From: Streptomyces thermolilacinus SPC6
GTDB lineage: Bacteria; Actinomycetota; Actinomycetes; Streptomycetales; Streptomycetaceae
NCBI RefSeq assembly: GCF_000478605.2
Contig: NZ_ASHX02000001.1
Span: 5,285,001-5,349,000, forward strand
DNA: 64,000 nt
Reading direction: 5' to 3'
Shown here: positions 1 to 8,714 of the stretch, piece after piece
How positions within the stretch are numbered: position 1 is the stretch's first letter
Layout: each line of letters begins with the position of its first letter
Program-made: the position numbers and the translations under genes
Notes under the pieces: generated by a model
The model's database searches: none
What the model was told of the DNA's origin: nothing
Seen by the model: only the letters and a program-made list of their open reading frames with translations

Positions 1-644
1 ACGAGCAGCGGCAGCCCGTACGGGTCGAGCCGTACGTGCGGCGCCAGCAGCACCCCCGTCAGCCCGGCCGTGAACGACCCGAACGCCCAGCCCGCCGCCG
101 CCACCCGGTCGGCGGCGATCCCGCCCAGCACCGCCAGCTCCCGGTTGTCCACCACGGCCCGCAGCTCCCGCCCCAGCCGCGTCCACCGGGTCACCGCGCC
201 CACCGCGCAGGCCACCGCCACGGCGACCGCCACCTGCGCCCACGGGTCGTCGCCCAGCAGCACCGGCGCGTCCGCCCGCGCCCCGCCGCCCCACAGCAGC
301 GCGGCGCCGCCCACCAGCAGGACGAACACGCCGATCGACGCCACCAGGGTCCGCGCCGGACCGGCCCCCGACAGCGCGGCGGGCCGGAACACCGCCCGGT
401 CCAGCACCAGGCCGATGCCCGGCGCGACCAGCAGCAGCGTCACGCACGCGGCGGGCCCGAGCGGCCAGCCCCACTCGACCACCAGCTGGCGCAGCACGTA
501 CGCGCAGACCATGGCGACCGCGCCGTGCGCCAGGTTCAGCACGCCCGTCGCCCGGTACGTGACGATCAGCCCGACCCCGGTGAGCGCCGCCGCGCTGCCG
601 ACCGCCAGACCGGCGAGGAACAGCTCGTACGTCAGCGAGCTCAC
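1..644 (-). CDS. LivH-type branched-chain amino acid ABC transporter permease (partial, C-terminus beyond left edge)
   Basis: About 214 N-terminal residues of a polytopic membrane permease of the BPD_transp_2 (LivH/LivM) family, which forms the membrane channel for uptake of branched-chain amino acids or similar substrates. The start of the chain is a membrane segment followed by the family's typical GVLNLAHGA region, and further hydrophobic segments follow. The GTG start at 642-644 overlaps the stop of the upstream two-helix membrane gene (GTGA), so the two are probably translationally coupled. The ATPase and second permease genes would lie past the left edge. A LivK-like binding protein is encoded nearby on the opposite strand. 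Family assignment is firm; substrate is inferred. Confidence 0.85.
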   Translation of the reverse strand, partial: MSSLTYELFLAGLAVGSAAALTGVGLIVTYRATGVLNLAHGAVAMVCAYVLRQLVVEWGWPLGPAACVTLLLVAPGIGLVLDRAVFRPAALSGAGPARTLVASIGVFVLLVGGAALLWGGGARADAPVLLGDDPWAQVAVAVAVACAVGAVTRWTRLGRELRAVVDNRELAVLGGIAADRVAAAGWAFGSFTAGLTGVLLAPHVRLDPYGLPLL

Positions 645-1174
645 GACCGCCCGGCCCCGGCGCCCGCCGCCGGACCACCCGGCTCGCCCCCACCGCCGAG
701 CCCGCCAGGACCAAGCGGCCCGCCCCCACCGCCGAGCCCGCCCGGCCCCTCCGGGCCGGCCTCGTCGCCGTCCCCACCGCCCGGCTCGCACACCGGGCAC
801 GGGGCGAGCGCCGCTCCGCCCACCGGGACGACCCCGGGGCGCCCGGCCACCAGGGGGCAGTCGGGGCGGTGCGCCAGGGTGCCGTCCGGCACCCGTACGG
901 GTGGTTCCTCCGACGACGGCCGGAAGGCCCCGCCGCCTGGGTCCTCCGACGGGCCTCCGCCACCGGCGGCACCGCCCGCCACGGCCCGTACGCCCGCCGC
1001 CGCCCACACCGCGCCCGCCACGACCAGCGCGGCGCCCGGAACCGTACCGGACGCCAGGTAGGGCAGCTGACGCTCCGCGAACCGCTCGCCTGACACGCCG
1101 TACCAGCCGAGTACGCACAGCACGGCGCCCACGGCGAGGGCGACGAGACCGCCCCACCACAGCAGTCGCGGCAT
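641..1174 (-). CDS. Small two-helix membrane protein with Cys/His metal-site motif, coupled to LivH-type permease
   Basis: A 177-aa protein of unknown function. It has two predicted membrane helices (about residues 5-25 and 42-65), a Gly-rich linker, then a short motif HRPDCPLV followed about 30 residues later by CPVC, which looks like a four-ligand zinc knuckle (His, Cys, Cys, Cys). The tail after about residue 130 is low-complexity Gly/Pro. The stop codon overlaps the GTG start of the LivH-type permease by 4 bp, so it is probably the first visible gene of that transporter operon. I know no characterised homolog. A regulatory or assembly role for the transporter is only an inference from position. 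Confidence 0.75.
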   Translation of the reverse strand: MPRLLWWGGLVALAVGAVLCVLGWYGVSGERFAERQLPYLASGTVPGAALVVAGAVWAAAGVRAVAGGAAGGGGPSEDPGGGAFRPSSEEPPVRVPDGTLAHRPDCPLVAGRPGVVPVGGAALAPCPVCEPGGGDGDEAGPEGPGGLGGGGGPLGPGGLGGGGEPGGPAAGAGAGRS

Positions 1175-1278
1175 CGGGACCCCTTCGCGCTACTCCACTG
1201 GCGACACATAGTGATTCCTTGCACTATGCCCGTGAATGTCCTTTTCCCGTGCAGTCAGAGACCCCGGTGGTGACCCAG

Positions 1279-1869
1279 ATGGTCCACGCGACCCCCCGCA
1301 GGGCCCGCAGGCGCGGCGCAGCGCTGGCGACGGCCGCAGTCCTCGCCCTCGTACCGCTGGCCGCGGCGTGCGGCGACGGCGACGACGCCAGCGTCGGCCC
1401 GCAGTCCCCCGACATCCAGACGACCTCCGAGGCCGCGAGCCCCACGACGTCACCGACCGCGTCGCCGACGGGCTCTCCCGCCGGCTCGCCCACGGCGACC
1501 GGCACCGCGCCCGCCGACCCGAAGGACGCGGAGGAGGAGATCCGCGAGAACTGGGTGAAGTTCTTCGACCCCAAGACCTCCGCCGAGGACCGCGTCGAAC
1601 TCGTGGAGAACGGCGAGCAGATGCGCCCGGTCCTGGAGGCCTTCGCCAAGGACCCGAACGCCGCCAAGTCCTCCGCCCGCGTCAAGGCGGTCTCCTTCAC
1701 CTCAGCCACGCAGGCGGACGTCACCTACGACGTGCTCGTCGGCGCCCGGCCCGCACTGCCCGACTCCAAGGGCACCGCCGTCCTCCAGGACGACACGTGG
1801 AAGGTCTCCCGCAACACCCTCTGCGCGCTGGTGAAGCTCAGCGGCGATGCGGCCGTCCCGGGCTGCTGA
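1279..1869 (+). CDS. Secreted lipoprotein of unknown function
   Basis: About 196 aa. An Arg-rich start, a hydrophobic segment and a lipobox ending LAAAC near residue 30 indicate a type II signal peptide and lipid anchoring outside the membrane. A Ser/Pro/Thr-rich linker follows, with repeated SPT- and GSP-like units (about residues 50-80). The last 110 residues form a globular domain starting near DPKDAEEEI, with a tail Cys that ends the protein (VPGC). Upstream GTG codons at 1267 and 1270 are alternative starts. Its end overlaps the start of the LivK-like gene by 23 bp, so the two are likely co-transcribed. A substrate-capture or accessory role is possible but not shown. Confidence 0.75.
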   Translation: MVHATPRRARRRGAALATAAVLALVPLAAACGDGDDASVGPQSPDIQTTSEAASPTTSPTASPTGSPAGSPTATGTAPADPKDAEEEIRENWVKFFDPKTSAEDRVELVENGEQMRPVLEAFAKDPNAAKSSARVKAVSFTSATQADVTYDVLVGARPALPDSKGTAVLQDDTWKVSRNTLCALVKLSGDAAVPGC

Positions 1870-3160
1870 CCCGCTCCTCCGGGCGGCGCTCGCGCTCCTC
1901 GTCACGCTGAGCGCCGCCTGCGGAAGCCGCCTGCCCGAGCGGGACTCCGCCTCCCCGCCCGCCGCCACACCGGAGGGCGGACCGCCGATCCGCGTCGGCG
2001 TCATCACCAGCGCCACCAGCCCCGTCGGCGGCGACGCGTTCACCGGCCCGCGCGACGGGGCGCTCGCCTACTTCGCGGCGCTCAACGCGCGCGGCGGCGT
2101 CGACGGCCGCCGTGTCGAGCCGGTCACGTGCGACGACGGCGGCAGCGGCGTCGGCAACCACACCTGCGTCACCGAACTCGTCGAGGAGCGGAAGGTGTTC
2201 GCCCTCGTCGCCACCACCGCCCTCGACTACGCGGCCGCGTCCCGCGTCTCGCGCGCGGGCGTCCCCGACATCGGCGGCCAGCCCATCGGCCCCGCCTACG
2301 ACACGTACCCGCACCTGTACGGAATCTACGGCAGCTCCGCGCCCCGCACCGGAGGCCGCCCCGGCTGGAACGGCGTCCTCTACGGCGGCACCGAGGTCTA
2401 CCGCTACTTCAAGCGGGCCCACGGCGCCCGCACCGCCGCCGTCGTCTCCTACAACCAGCCGTCCTCAGCCGCCTACGCCCGCCTCGTGACCCGCGGCCTC
2501 GAAGCGGAGGGGTACCGGGTCGTCACCGAACAGGTCGACTTCGCCCTGCCCAACTTCCGCGCGGTCGCCGCCGATCTGCGCGCCCAGCGGCCCGACCTGG
2601 TCCTCGACGCCCTCGACAGCCACGGCAACGCCCGGCTGTGCGAGGCGATGGACGCGGTCGGCGCGATCCCCGTCGCGAAGGTCACCAACGTCCAGAACTG
2701 GAACTCCGCCGTCCCCGACGCGTACGCCAAGGCCCCGCGCTGCCGCAACGCCCTGTGGGCGACCGGCGCCAGCCGCAGCCACGACGACACCTCCCACCCC
2801 GCCGTACGGGAGTTCCGCGCCGCCATGGACGCCCACGCCAAGGGCGTGACCCTCCGCTCCCAGTGGCAGCTGGAGGGCTGGGCGGCCGCCATGTGGTTCA
2901 CCGACGCGGCCCGCGCCTGCCTCGCCGCCGGGCCGCGCGGCCTCACCCGCGCCTGTGTCGAGCGGTACCTGACGCGCCGTGAGCCGTACACCGCGCGCGG
3001 TCTGCTGCTCCCCGTACGGTTCGAACGCCTCGCCCGGCCGCCCCGCACCCGCCGCACCTGCCTGTCCGTCGCCCGCTGGCGGGACGGCGAAGGCTGGGTC
3101 TCCCAGGGCGACATGAACGACAACTGCGCCACCGTCCCCCAGCTCGGCTACCGCCCGTGA
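1847..3160 (+). CDS. LivK-like ABC transporter substrate-binding lipoprotein (Peripla_BP_6)
   Basis: A 437-aa extracytoplasmic solute-binding protein. The N-terminal hydrophobic stretch ends in a lipobox (LSAAC near residue 25), predicting a lipid-anchored protein. The following domain begins IRVGVITSATSPVGG, the usual opening of branched-chain amino acid receptors, and continues through both lobes (AAVVSYNQPSS in the second half). It probably delivers its ligand to a LivH-type permease such as the one encoded divergently at the left edge. The start overlaps the preceding lipoprotein gene. Several Cys residues in the C-terminal part could form disulfides. The ligand cannot be told from sequence. 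Confidence 0.85.
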   Translation: MRPSRAADPLLRAALALLVTLSAACGSRLPERDSASPPAATPEGGPPIRVGVITSATSPVGGDAFTGPRDGALAYFAALNARGGVDGRRVEPVTCDDGGSGVGNHTCVTELVEERKVFALVATTALDYAAASRVSRAGVPDIGGQPIGPAYDTYPHLYGIYGSSAPRTGGRPGWNGVLYGGTEVYRYFKRAHGARTAAVVSYNQPSSAAYARLVTRGLEAEGYRVVTEQVDFALPNFRAVAADLRAQRPDLVLDALDSHGNARLCEAMDAVGAIPVAKVTNVQNWNSAVPDAYAKAPRCRNALWATGASRSHDDTSHPAVREFRAAMDAHAKGVTLRSQWQLEGWAAAMWFTDAARACLAAGPRGLTRACVERYLTRREPYTARGLLLPVRFERLARPPRTRRTCLSVARWRDGEGWVSQGDMNDNCATVPQLGYRP

Positions 3161-3216
3161 TGGCCAAGTACAGTCCACCCTTGACGACCTATCGACCTGG
3201 GGGACCCGGCCACGCG

Positions 3217-4500
3217 ATGCACATCTCCTTCCTGCTCCACAACGCGTACGGCATCGGCGGCACCATCCGCACGACCTTCAACCTCGCCGAGGCGCTCGCC
3301 GCCCGCCACGACGTGGAGATCGTGTCCGTCTTCCGCCACCGCGACGAGCCGACCCTCGGCACGCCCGCGGGCGTGACCATGAAGCACCTCGTGGACCTGC
3401 GCAAGCACAGCCCCGGCTACGACGGCGACCACCCCGACTACCGGCGGCCCGCCAAGGTCTTCCCGCGCGGCGACGGCCGCTGGAAGCAGTACAGCCGCCT
3501 CACCGACGCGAGGATCGCCGCGCACCTGAGGACCCTGGAGGCGGACGTCGTCGTCGGCACCCGCCCCGGCCTCAACGTGCACATCGCCCGGCAGACCCGC
3601 CGCGGCCCCGTCCGCGTCGGTCAGGAACACCTCACCCTCGACAGCCACGGCTACCGGCTGCGCCGCGAGATCGGCTTCCGCTACCCGCTGCTCGACGCCG
3701 TCACCACCGTCACCGAGGCCGACGCCCGCTCGTACCGCACCAGGCTGAGACTGCCCGGCGTCCGCATCGACGCCGTCCCCAACAGCGTCCCCGCGCCGAG
3801 CGTCGAACCGGCCGACTCCACCGCCAAGTGGGTCGTCGCCGCGGGCCGGCTCACCAAGGTCAAGCGGTACGACCTGCTGGTCGAGGCGTTCGCGAAGGTC
3901 GTCACCGCCCGCCCCGACTGGCGGCTGCGGATCTACGGCTCCGGCGACGCCACCGGCAACGAGAAGAGCGCCCTGCGCGCCCTGATCGAGCGGCACGGAC
4001 TGCACAACCACGTCTACCTCATGGGCCCCGCCAACCCCCTCGAACCGGAGTGGGTCAAGGGCTCCATCGCCGCCGTCACCTCCCGCCTGGAGTCCTTCGG
4101 CATGACCATCGTCGAGGCGATGCGCTGCGGCCTGCCCGTCGTCTCCACCGACTGCCCGCACGGCCCGCGCGAGATCATCGAGGACGGCGTGGACGGCAGG
4201 CTCGTCCCGGTCGGCGACGCCGACGCCGTCGCGGAGGCGCTGCTCGCCCTCATCGAGGACGACGACCTGCGCCGCCGCTACGGGCGGGCCGCGCTGGAGG
4301 CGTCGAGCCGCTTCGACCCCGTACGCATCGCGGAGCGGCACGAGGCGCTCTGGGCCGAACTGGTCGCCCGTGGCCCGGGCGCGGCCTCGCGCGGCCGGGG
4401 CCGGGACGCGCTGCACCGGGCGCGCGGAGCGGTGCTCGACCTCGCGTTCACCGCCCGCTACAAGGCCGCCGACATCCTGCGGAAGGGGAAGCCCGCATGA
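3217..4500 (+). CDS. Glycosyltransferase family 4
   Basis: A 427-aa GT-B fold glycosyltransferase. The N-terminal Rossmann half starts MHISFLLHNAYGIGG, with the GG loop typical of GT4. The C-terminal half carries AAGRLTKVKRYDLLVEAF and the E-x7-E donor-site motif (ESFGMTIVE) near residue 295. The ATG at 3217 is preferred because it begins the conserved fold and has a GGGGGA site upstream; an in-frame start at 3157 would add 20 unrelated residues. It likely transfers a sugar from a nucleotide donor to a cell-surface or phospholipid acceptor; donor and acceptor are unknown. The stop overlaps the next gene (ATGA), suggesting joint function. Confidence 0.85.
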   Translation: MHISFLLHNAYGIGGTIRTTFNLAEALAARHDVEIVSVFRHRDEPTLGTPAGVTMKHLVDLRKHSPGYDGDHPDYRRPAKVFPRGDGRWKQYSRLTDARIAAHLRTLEADVVVGTRPGLNVHIARQTRRGPVRVGQEHLTLDSHGYRLRREIGFRYPLLDAVTTVTEADARSYRTRLRLPGVRIDAVPNSVPAPSVEPADSTAKWVVAAGRLTKVKRYDLLVEAFAKVVTARPDWRLRIYGSGDATGNEKSALRALIERHGLHNHVYLMGPANPLEPEWVKGSIAAVTSRLESFGMTIVEAMRCGLPVVSTDCPHGPREIIEDGVDGRLVPVGDADAVAEALLALIEDDDLRRRYGRAALEASSRFDPVRIAERHEALWAELVARGPGAASRGRGRDALHRARGAVLDLAFTARYKAADILRKGKPA

Positions 4501-5294
4501 CCGGGACCACGGGCACGGCCCGGCACCACGCCCCGCGCGCCCACTGCGTGGCGGACTCGGCGGGCGGGCTCACCTTCGACATGGCGGGCCATGAACCGGG
4601 CGGCCCGGTGGAGCCCGTCCTGCTGCTGAGCCGACGCGGCGCCGACCCCGCCGACGAGGTCGGGCTGCCGCTCACCCCGGCCGGGGACGGCCGCTCCCGC
4701 GCGGTCCTGCCGAGCACCGTCGAACTGGCCGAGGGCCACTGGGACGTGTCCGTCGCGGGCCGGCCGGTGGAGCCGGGGATCCGCGACGTGCGGGCCCTGG
4801 TGGACCGCGTCCCCGAGGCGTCCGGGCCGGTCTGTGCCCGCGTCCCGTACCCCACGCCGGACGGGCGGCTCGCCGTGCGCAGCTGGCTGCGCCCCCGGCA
4901 CGCCGAGGCCGGCGACCTGGCCTTCGGGGACGGCGGCTGCACGGTCGAGGTCCGGCTGTACGGCGCCGAGCCGGGCGAGGGCGCGGTGGCCGAGGCGCGG
5001 TGGGGCCCCCAGGCGCACCAGGTGCCGGTGGTCGGCGGCGAGGGCGGCGCGTTCGCCTTCACGCTGCCGTACGGGACGCTCGCCGAGCCTCCGCCGGACA
5101 AGCAGCGGATGTGGCAGCTGTGGCTGCGGCCCTCCGCCGGTGCCGAACCGGTGCGGATCGCCCGGGTCCTGGACGACCTGTGGGACCGCAGGGGCGTCTT
5201 CGTGTACCCGGAGACCGAGGGCGACGGGTTCCGCGCGGCGCCCTGCTACAGCGCCGACAACGAGCTCTGCGTCAGGGTCGTCCCGGTCCCGTAG
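4497..5294 (+). CDS. Conserved unknown protein coupled to the GT4 gene
   Basis: A 265-aa protein with no signal peptide or membrane segment. It appears all-beta, with alternating acidic and hydrophobic strands and a C-terminal VFVYPETEGDGFRAAP stretch. The ATG at 4497 lies inside the stop of the glycosyltransferase gene (ATGA), so the two are translationally coupled. Genes in this position are sometimes labelled transferase in Streptomyces, but I see no catalytic motif that supports an enzymatic role. A carbohydrate-handling accessory to the glycosyltransferase is the simplest inference. A strong inverted repeat follows at 5311-5347. Confidence 0.75.
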   Translation: MTGTTGTARHHAPRAHCVADSAGGLTFDMAGHEPGGPVEPVLLLSRRGADPADEVGLPLTPAGDGRSRAVLPSTVELAEGHWDVSVAGRPVEPGIRDVRALVDRVPEASGPVCARVPYPTPDGRLAVRSWLRPRHAEAGDLAFGDGGCTVEVRLYGAEPGEGAVAEARWGPQAHQVPVVGGEGGAFAFTLPYGTLAEPPPDKQRMWQLWLRPSAGAEPVRIARVLDDLWDRRGVFVYPETEGDGFRAAPCYSADNELCVRVVPVP

Positions 5295-5310
5295 CGGCTC
5301 TTCGCCGGAC

Positions 5311-5347
5311 GCCGTCGCGGAAGCGGACCGTTCCTGTCCGCGACGGC
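5311..5347. promoter_or_regulatory. Perfect 11-bp inverted repeat upstream of WYL regulator
   Basis: GCCGTCGCGGA (5311-5321) and its exact reverse complement (5337-5347) are separated by 15 nt. The repeat ends 16 bp before the ATG of the WYL regulator and starts 16 bp after the stop of the preceding gene. It could be an operator for the regulator or a terminator for the glycosyltransferase operon. No T-run follows. Confidence 0.55.
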
Positions 5348-5363
5348 TGGCAGACTCGCGCCC

Positions 5364-6428
5364 ATGTTGGAGACCTCGGCACGACTGCTGCGTCTGCTGT
5401 CCCTGCTCCAGGCCCACCGGGACTGGTCCGGCGCCGCCCTCGCGGAGCGGCTCGGCGTCACCCCGCGCACGGTACGCCGCGACGTGGACCGGCTGCGGGA
5501 GCTCGGCTACCCGGTGCACGCCACCCCCGGCACGGGCGGCGGCTACCAGCTCGGGGCGGGCGCCCAGCTCCCGCCGCTGCTGCTGGACGACGAGGAGGCC
5601 GTCGCCGTCGCCGTGGGGCTGCGCACCGCGGCCGGGCGCGGCGTGGCGGGCATCGGCGAGACGTCCCTGCGCGCCCTGGCCAAACTGGACCAGGTGCTGC
5701 CCGCGCGGCTGCGGCGCCGGGTGAGCGCGCTGACCTCGTACACCGTGCCGGCCATGCGCGTCCCGTCGGAGGACCAGCAGGCGGACGCGGCGGTCCTCAC
5801 GGAGCTGGCGGGCGCCTGCCGGGACAGTGAGCGGCTGCGCTTCGCGTACCGGGACCACAACGGCGCGAGCAGCCGCCGTACGGTCGAGCCGCACCGGCTC
5901 GTGTGCACCGAGCGCCGCTGGTACCTGGTGGCCTGGGACGTGGACCGGGACGACTGGCGGACGTTCCGCGTGGACCGGATCACCCCGACCCCGCCGCACG
6001 GGCCCCGGTTCGAGCCGCGCACCCCGCCCGCCGAGGACCTGGCCGCCTATGTGTCGCGGGGCGTGTCCACGGCGGCGTACGCCGAGCGCGCGGTGATACG
6101 GCTGCACACGTCCGCGCAGGACGCGGCGCAGGTCGTCGGCGTGTTCGGCGGCGTGGTGGAGGCGGAGGGCGACACGACGTGCCTGCTGCGCACCGGCGCC
6201 CCCACCCTCGATGTGCTCGTGGTGCATCTGATGCTGCTGGGTCTGGAGTTCGAGGTGGTCGAGCCGGGCGAGCTGGTCGGCCACCTCAGTTCGGTTCGCG
6301 ACCGCCTGAACCGCGCCCTGGACCGCTCGGCCGCTCGGCAGGGTCCGACGGGGCGTCCCGCTCCGGACGCTGGTAGGTCGCGTAGCGCGGATGGTGCAGG
6401 TCGAACGCGGGGGACTCCGACCGGATGA
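5364..6428 (+). CDS. HTH-WYL transcriptional regulator (YafY/PafBC type)
   Basis: A 354-aa regulator. Residues 5-60 form a winged helix of the HTH_11 type ([19 protein letters not shown] as recognition region). The middle carries a WYL domain with [22 protein letters not shown] near residue 180, which in this family senses ligands such as nucleic acid fragments or nucleotides. A C-terminal WCX-like extension follows. The ribosome site is weak, but the ATG begins exactly at the conserved HTH. The last about 45 codons run into the 3' end of the convergent oxidase gene (143-bp overlap), and the Arg/Ser/Gly-rich tail there looks unconserved. Target genes are unknown; the palindrome just upstream suggests autoregulation. 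Confidence 0.85.
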   Translation: MLETSARLLRLLSLLQAHRDWSGAALAERLGVTPRTVRRDVDRLRELGYPVHATPGTGGGYQLGAGAQLPPLLLDDEEAVAVAVGLRTAAGRGVAGIGETSLRALAKLDQVLPARLRRRVSALTSYTVPAMRVPSEDQQADAAVLTELAGACRDSERLRFAYRDHNGASSRRTVEPHRLVCTERRWYLVAWDVDRDDWRTFRVDRITPTPPHGPRFEPRTPPAEDLAAYVSRGVSTAAYAERAVIRLHTSAQDAAQVVGVFGGVVEAEGDTTCLLRTGAPTLDVLVVHLMLLGLEFEVVEPGELVGHLSSVRDRLNRALDRSAARQGPTGRPAPDAGRSRSADGAGRTRGTPTG

Positions 6429-8013
6429 GCGGGATGGCCCGGAAGTTGTGCCGGGGCGGCGGGCAGGAGGTCGCCCACTCCAGCGACCGCCCGAACCCCC
6501 ACGGGTCGTCCACCGTCACCTTCGGCGCGTACCTGGCCGTCCGCCACACGTTGTAGAGGAACGGCAGGGTGGAGGCGCCCAGCAGGAACGCGCCGATGGT
6601 GGACGCCGTGTTGAGCGCGGTGAACCCGTCGGCGGCGAGGTAGTCCGCGTACCGGCGGGGCATGCCCTCCGCGCCGAGCCAGTGGTGTACCAGGAACGTC
6701 AGGTGGAAGCCGGTGAACAGCGTCCAGAAGTGGATCTTTCCGAGCCGCTCGTCCAGCATCCGCCCGGTGAACTTCGGCCACCAGAAGTGGAAGCCCGCGA
6801 ACATCGCGAAGACGACCGTGCCGAACACGACGTAGTGGAAGTGGCCGACGACGAAGTACGAGTCGGTGACGTGGAAGTCCAGCGGAGGAGAGGCGAGCAG
6901 CACGCCCGTCAGCCCGCCGAAGAGGAACGACACGAGGAACCCGACCGCCCACAGCATCGGCGTCTCGAAGCTGAGCGAACCCTTCAGCATCGTCCCGGTC
7001 CAGTTGAAGAACTTCACCCCGGTCGGCACGGCGATGAGGAACGACATGAACGAGAAGAACGGCAGCAGCACCGCCCCGGTGGCGAACATGTGGTGCGCCC
7101 ACACGACCACCGACAGTCCGGTGATGGCCGTGGTCGCCGCGACCAGCGTCAGATATCCGAAGATCGGCTTCCGGGCGAAGACCGGGATGATCTCGGTGAT
7201 GATGCCGAAGAACGGCAGCGCGATGATGTACACCTCGGGGTGGCCGAAGAACCAGAACAGGTGCTGCCACAGCAGCGCCCCGCCCCACTGCGGCGCGAAC
7301 ACGACGGACCCGAACTGCCGGTCCGCCTCCAGCACCAGCAGCGCCGCCGCCAGCACGGGGAACGCGATCAGCACCAGCACCGACGTGAACAGCACGTTCC
7401 AGGTGAAGATCGGCATCCGGAACATCGTCATCCCCGGCGCGCGCATGCCGATGATCGTCGCCAGGAAGTTCACCGAGCCGAGGATCGTGCCGAACCCGGA
7501 GAGCGCGAGCCCCATGATCCACAGGTCGGCGCCGATCCCCGGCGTGCGGACCTCCGAGTTGAGCGGGGCGTACGCGAACCAGCCGAAGCTCGCCGCCCCC
7601 GTCGGCACCAGCAGCGAACCGAGCACGATCAGCCCGCCGAAGAGGAACAGCCAGTACGACAGCATGTTCAGCCGGGGAAAGGCCACGTCGGGCGAGCCGA
7701 TCTGGAGCGGCACGATCTCGTTGGCGAACCCGGCGAAGGTCGGCGTCGCGAACAGCAGCAGCATGATCGTGCCGTGCAGCGTGAACGCCTGGTTGAACTG
7801 GTCGTTGCTGATCAGCTGAAGTCCGGGGCGGGCGAGTTCCGCGCGCATCAGCAGCGCCAGCACCCCGGCGATCAGGAAGAACGCGAACGAGGTGATCAGA
7901 TAAAGGTGGCCGATCTTCTTGTGGTCGGTGGTCGTCAGCCAGTCCACCACCACCCTGCCGCGCTGCCGGACGGGCGGCGCCGGGGCGGCCGCCCGGACGG
8001 TGTCGATCCCCAT
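6286..8013 (-). CDS. ctaD: Cytochrome c oxidase subunit I (aa3 type)
   Basis: A 575-aa heme-copper oxidase catalytic subunit, a 12-helix membrane protein that reduces O2 to water and pumps protons. Visible ligands include the low-spin heme His in FTLHGTIML, the HPEVY motif (CuB His and cross-linked Tyr), the WAHHMF pair (CuB) and the HFHYV motif (heme ligands). GGAGGGG precedes the ATG. It stands alone here, without ctaC, ctaE or assembly genes, so it is probably an additional ctaD copy that works with subunits encoded elsewhere. The 3' end overlaps the convergent WYL regulator gene by 143 bp. Confidence 0.95.
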   Translation of the reverse strand: MGIDTVRAAAPAPPVRQRGRVVVDWLTTTDHKKIGHLYLITSFAFFLIAGVLALLMRAELARPGLQLISNDQFNQAFTLHGTIMLLLFATPTFAGFANEIVPLQIGSPDVAFPRLNMLSYWLFLFGGLIVLGSLLVPTGAASFGWFAYAPLNSEVRTPGIGADLWIMGLALSGFGTILGSVNFLATIIGMRAPGMTMFRMPIFTWNVLFTSVLVLIAFPVLAAALLVLEADRQFGSVVFAPQWGGALLWQHLFWFFGHPEVYIIALPFFGIITEIIPVFARKPIFGYLTLVAATTAITGLSVVVWAHHMFATGAVLLPFFSFMSFLIAVPTGVKFFNWTGTMLKGSLSFETPMLWAVGFLVSFLFGGLTGVLLASPPLDFHVTDSYFVVGHFHYVVFGTVVFAMFAGFHFWWPKFTGRMLDERLGKIHFWTLFTGFHLTFLVHHWLGAEGMPRRYADYLAADGFTALNTASTIGAFLLGASTLPFLYNVWRTARYAPKVTVDDPWGFGRSLEWATSCPPPRHNFRAIPLIRSESPAFDLHHPRYATYQRPERDAPSDPAERPSGPGRGSGGREPN

Positions 8014-8371
8014 CAGTACCCCTCCGTATCGGCTCCTGTCGGCCCGTTCTCCGCCTCAGATGCTCGCGGGCGGCCACCGGCAACAGCGTCGTTCACGCCG
8101 TCGGGAAATGCGGGAATCGTGTGGAGAGCCGGTGAATCAAAGGTGGCCGCCGGTGTTAGGATGACGCCGTCCGAGGGAATTCGCGAGGCCGTCGAACACG
8201 GGTCGCCCGGACTTCGGGGAATAGCCGGGGAAAGCCTCCCACCAGCCCCTTTCGGGGCCACCCGCCGGGAAAACCGTCCGATAAACGCCGACCGGTTCGC
8301 TGTGACATACATGTGACAGACCGCGTACCCGAAGATGGCGATACCCGTGTAGGGCCGCCTACGGTGAACCC
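8014..8371. other. Divergent intergenic region between ctaD and the I78-like gene
   Basis: 358 bp that must hold the ctaD promoter on the minus strand and the promoter of the small gene on the plus strand. A TAGGAT hexamer near 8157 resembles a -10 box on the plus strand. A 51-codon open frame from ATG 8161 to 8316 is possible but lacks a ribosome site and shows no recognisable motif, so it is not annotated as a gene. Confidence 0.5.
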
Positions 8372-8587
8372 ATGGCACCGATACCCACCACACCCCCCGC
8401 ACGGCCCGACGAGCCCGAGGCGTACGTCGGTCTCGACGACCGGGAAGCCGAGCGCCGCGCCCGCTCGCGCGGCTGGACGACCGTGAGGGCGCTCCCGCCC
8501 GGCGCCTTCATCACGCTCGAGTACCTGGAGGGCCGGATCAACTTCGAGGTACGGGACCGCACCGTCACCCGCTGCTGGGTCGGCTGA
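8372..8587 (+). CDS. I78-family peptidase inhibitor-like small protein
   Basis: A 71-aa protein. Its last 45 residues match the I78 inhibitor pattern: helix AERRARSRG, then VRALPPG, a strand ITLEYLEGRINFEV and the closing RCWVG. I78 inhibitors are serine-protease inhibitors related to the potato I fold. No signal peptide is present, so the protein would be cytoplasmic, or its N-terminal Pro-rich part is a linker. It is followed by a strong hairpin terminator. Family call is by pattern only; inhibitory activity is inferred. Confidence 0.7.
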   Translation: MAPIPTTPPARPDEPEAYVGLDDREAERRARSRGWTTVRALPPGAFITLEYLEGRINFEVRDRTVTRCWVG

Positions 8588-8651
8588 GCCCCCGCCTCCC
8601 TTCCTCACGCGGCCCCGGCCGGTGCGTAACGCGAGTACGGGACGCGAGTAC

Positions 8652-8690
8652 GGGGAAGGCCCCGGCGCTCCCGGCGCCGGGGCCTTCCCC
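8652..8690. terminator. Strong bidirectional hairpin terminator
   Basis: A perfect 17-bp stem (8652-8668 with 8674-8690) and a 5-nt loop lie between the convergent I78-like and PAP2 genes. There is no T-run, as is common in Streptomyces. Confidence 0.85.
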
Positions 8691-8714
8691 TGGGCACGAC
8701 CGCTCCGCGGCGGC

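Noticed and set aside
3157-5294. Start of a secondary-metabolite or capsule gene cluster
   Set aside because: Only one glycosyltransferase and one unknown gene are present, with no synthase, activation or export genes around.
4458-6284. A 608-codon minus-strand frame opposite the unknown protein and WYL regulator
   Set aside because: The plus-strand genes have recognisable domains and coupled starts; the minus frame does not.
6391-8316. A 641-codon plus-strand frame opposite ctaD
   Set aside because: The opposite strand encodes an unmistakable cytochrome oxidase subunit; the plus-strand product is Arg/Glu/Gln-rich with no motif.
8161-8316. A 51-codon gene upstream of the I78-like gene
   Set aside because: No ribosome site, overlaps a promoter-like hexamer, and no recognisable sequence features.
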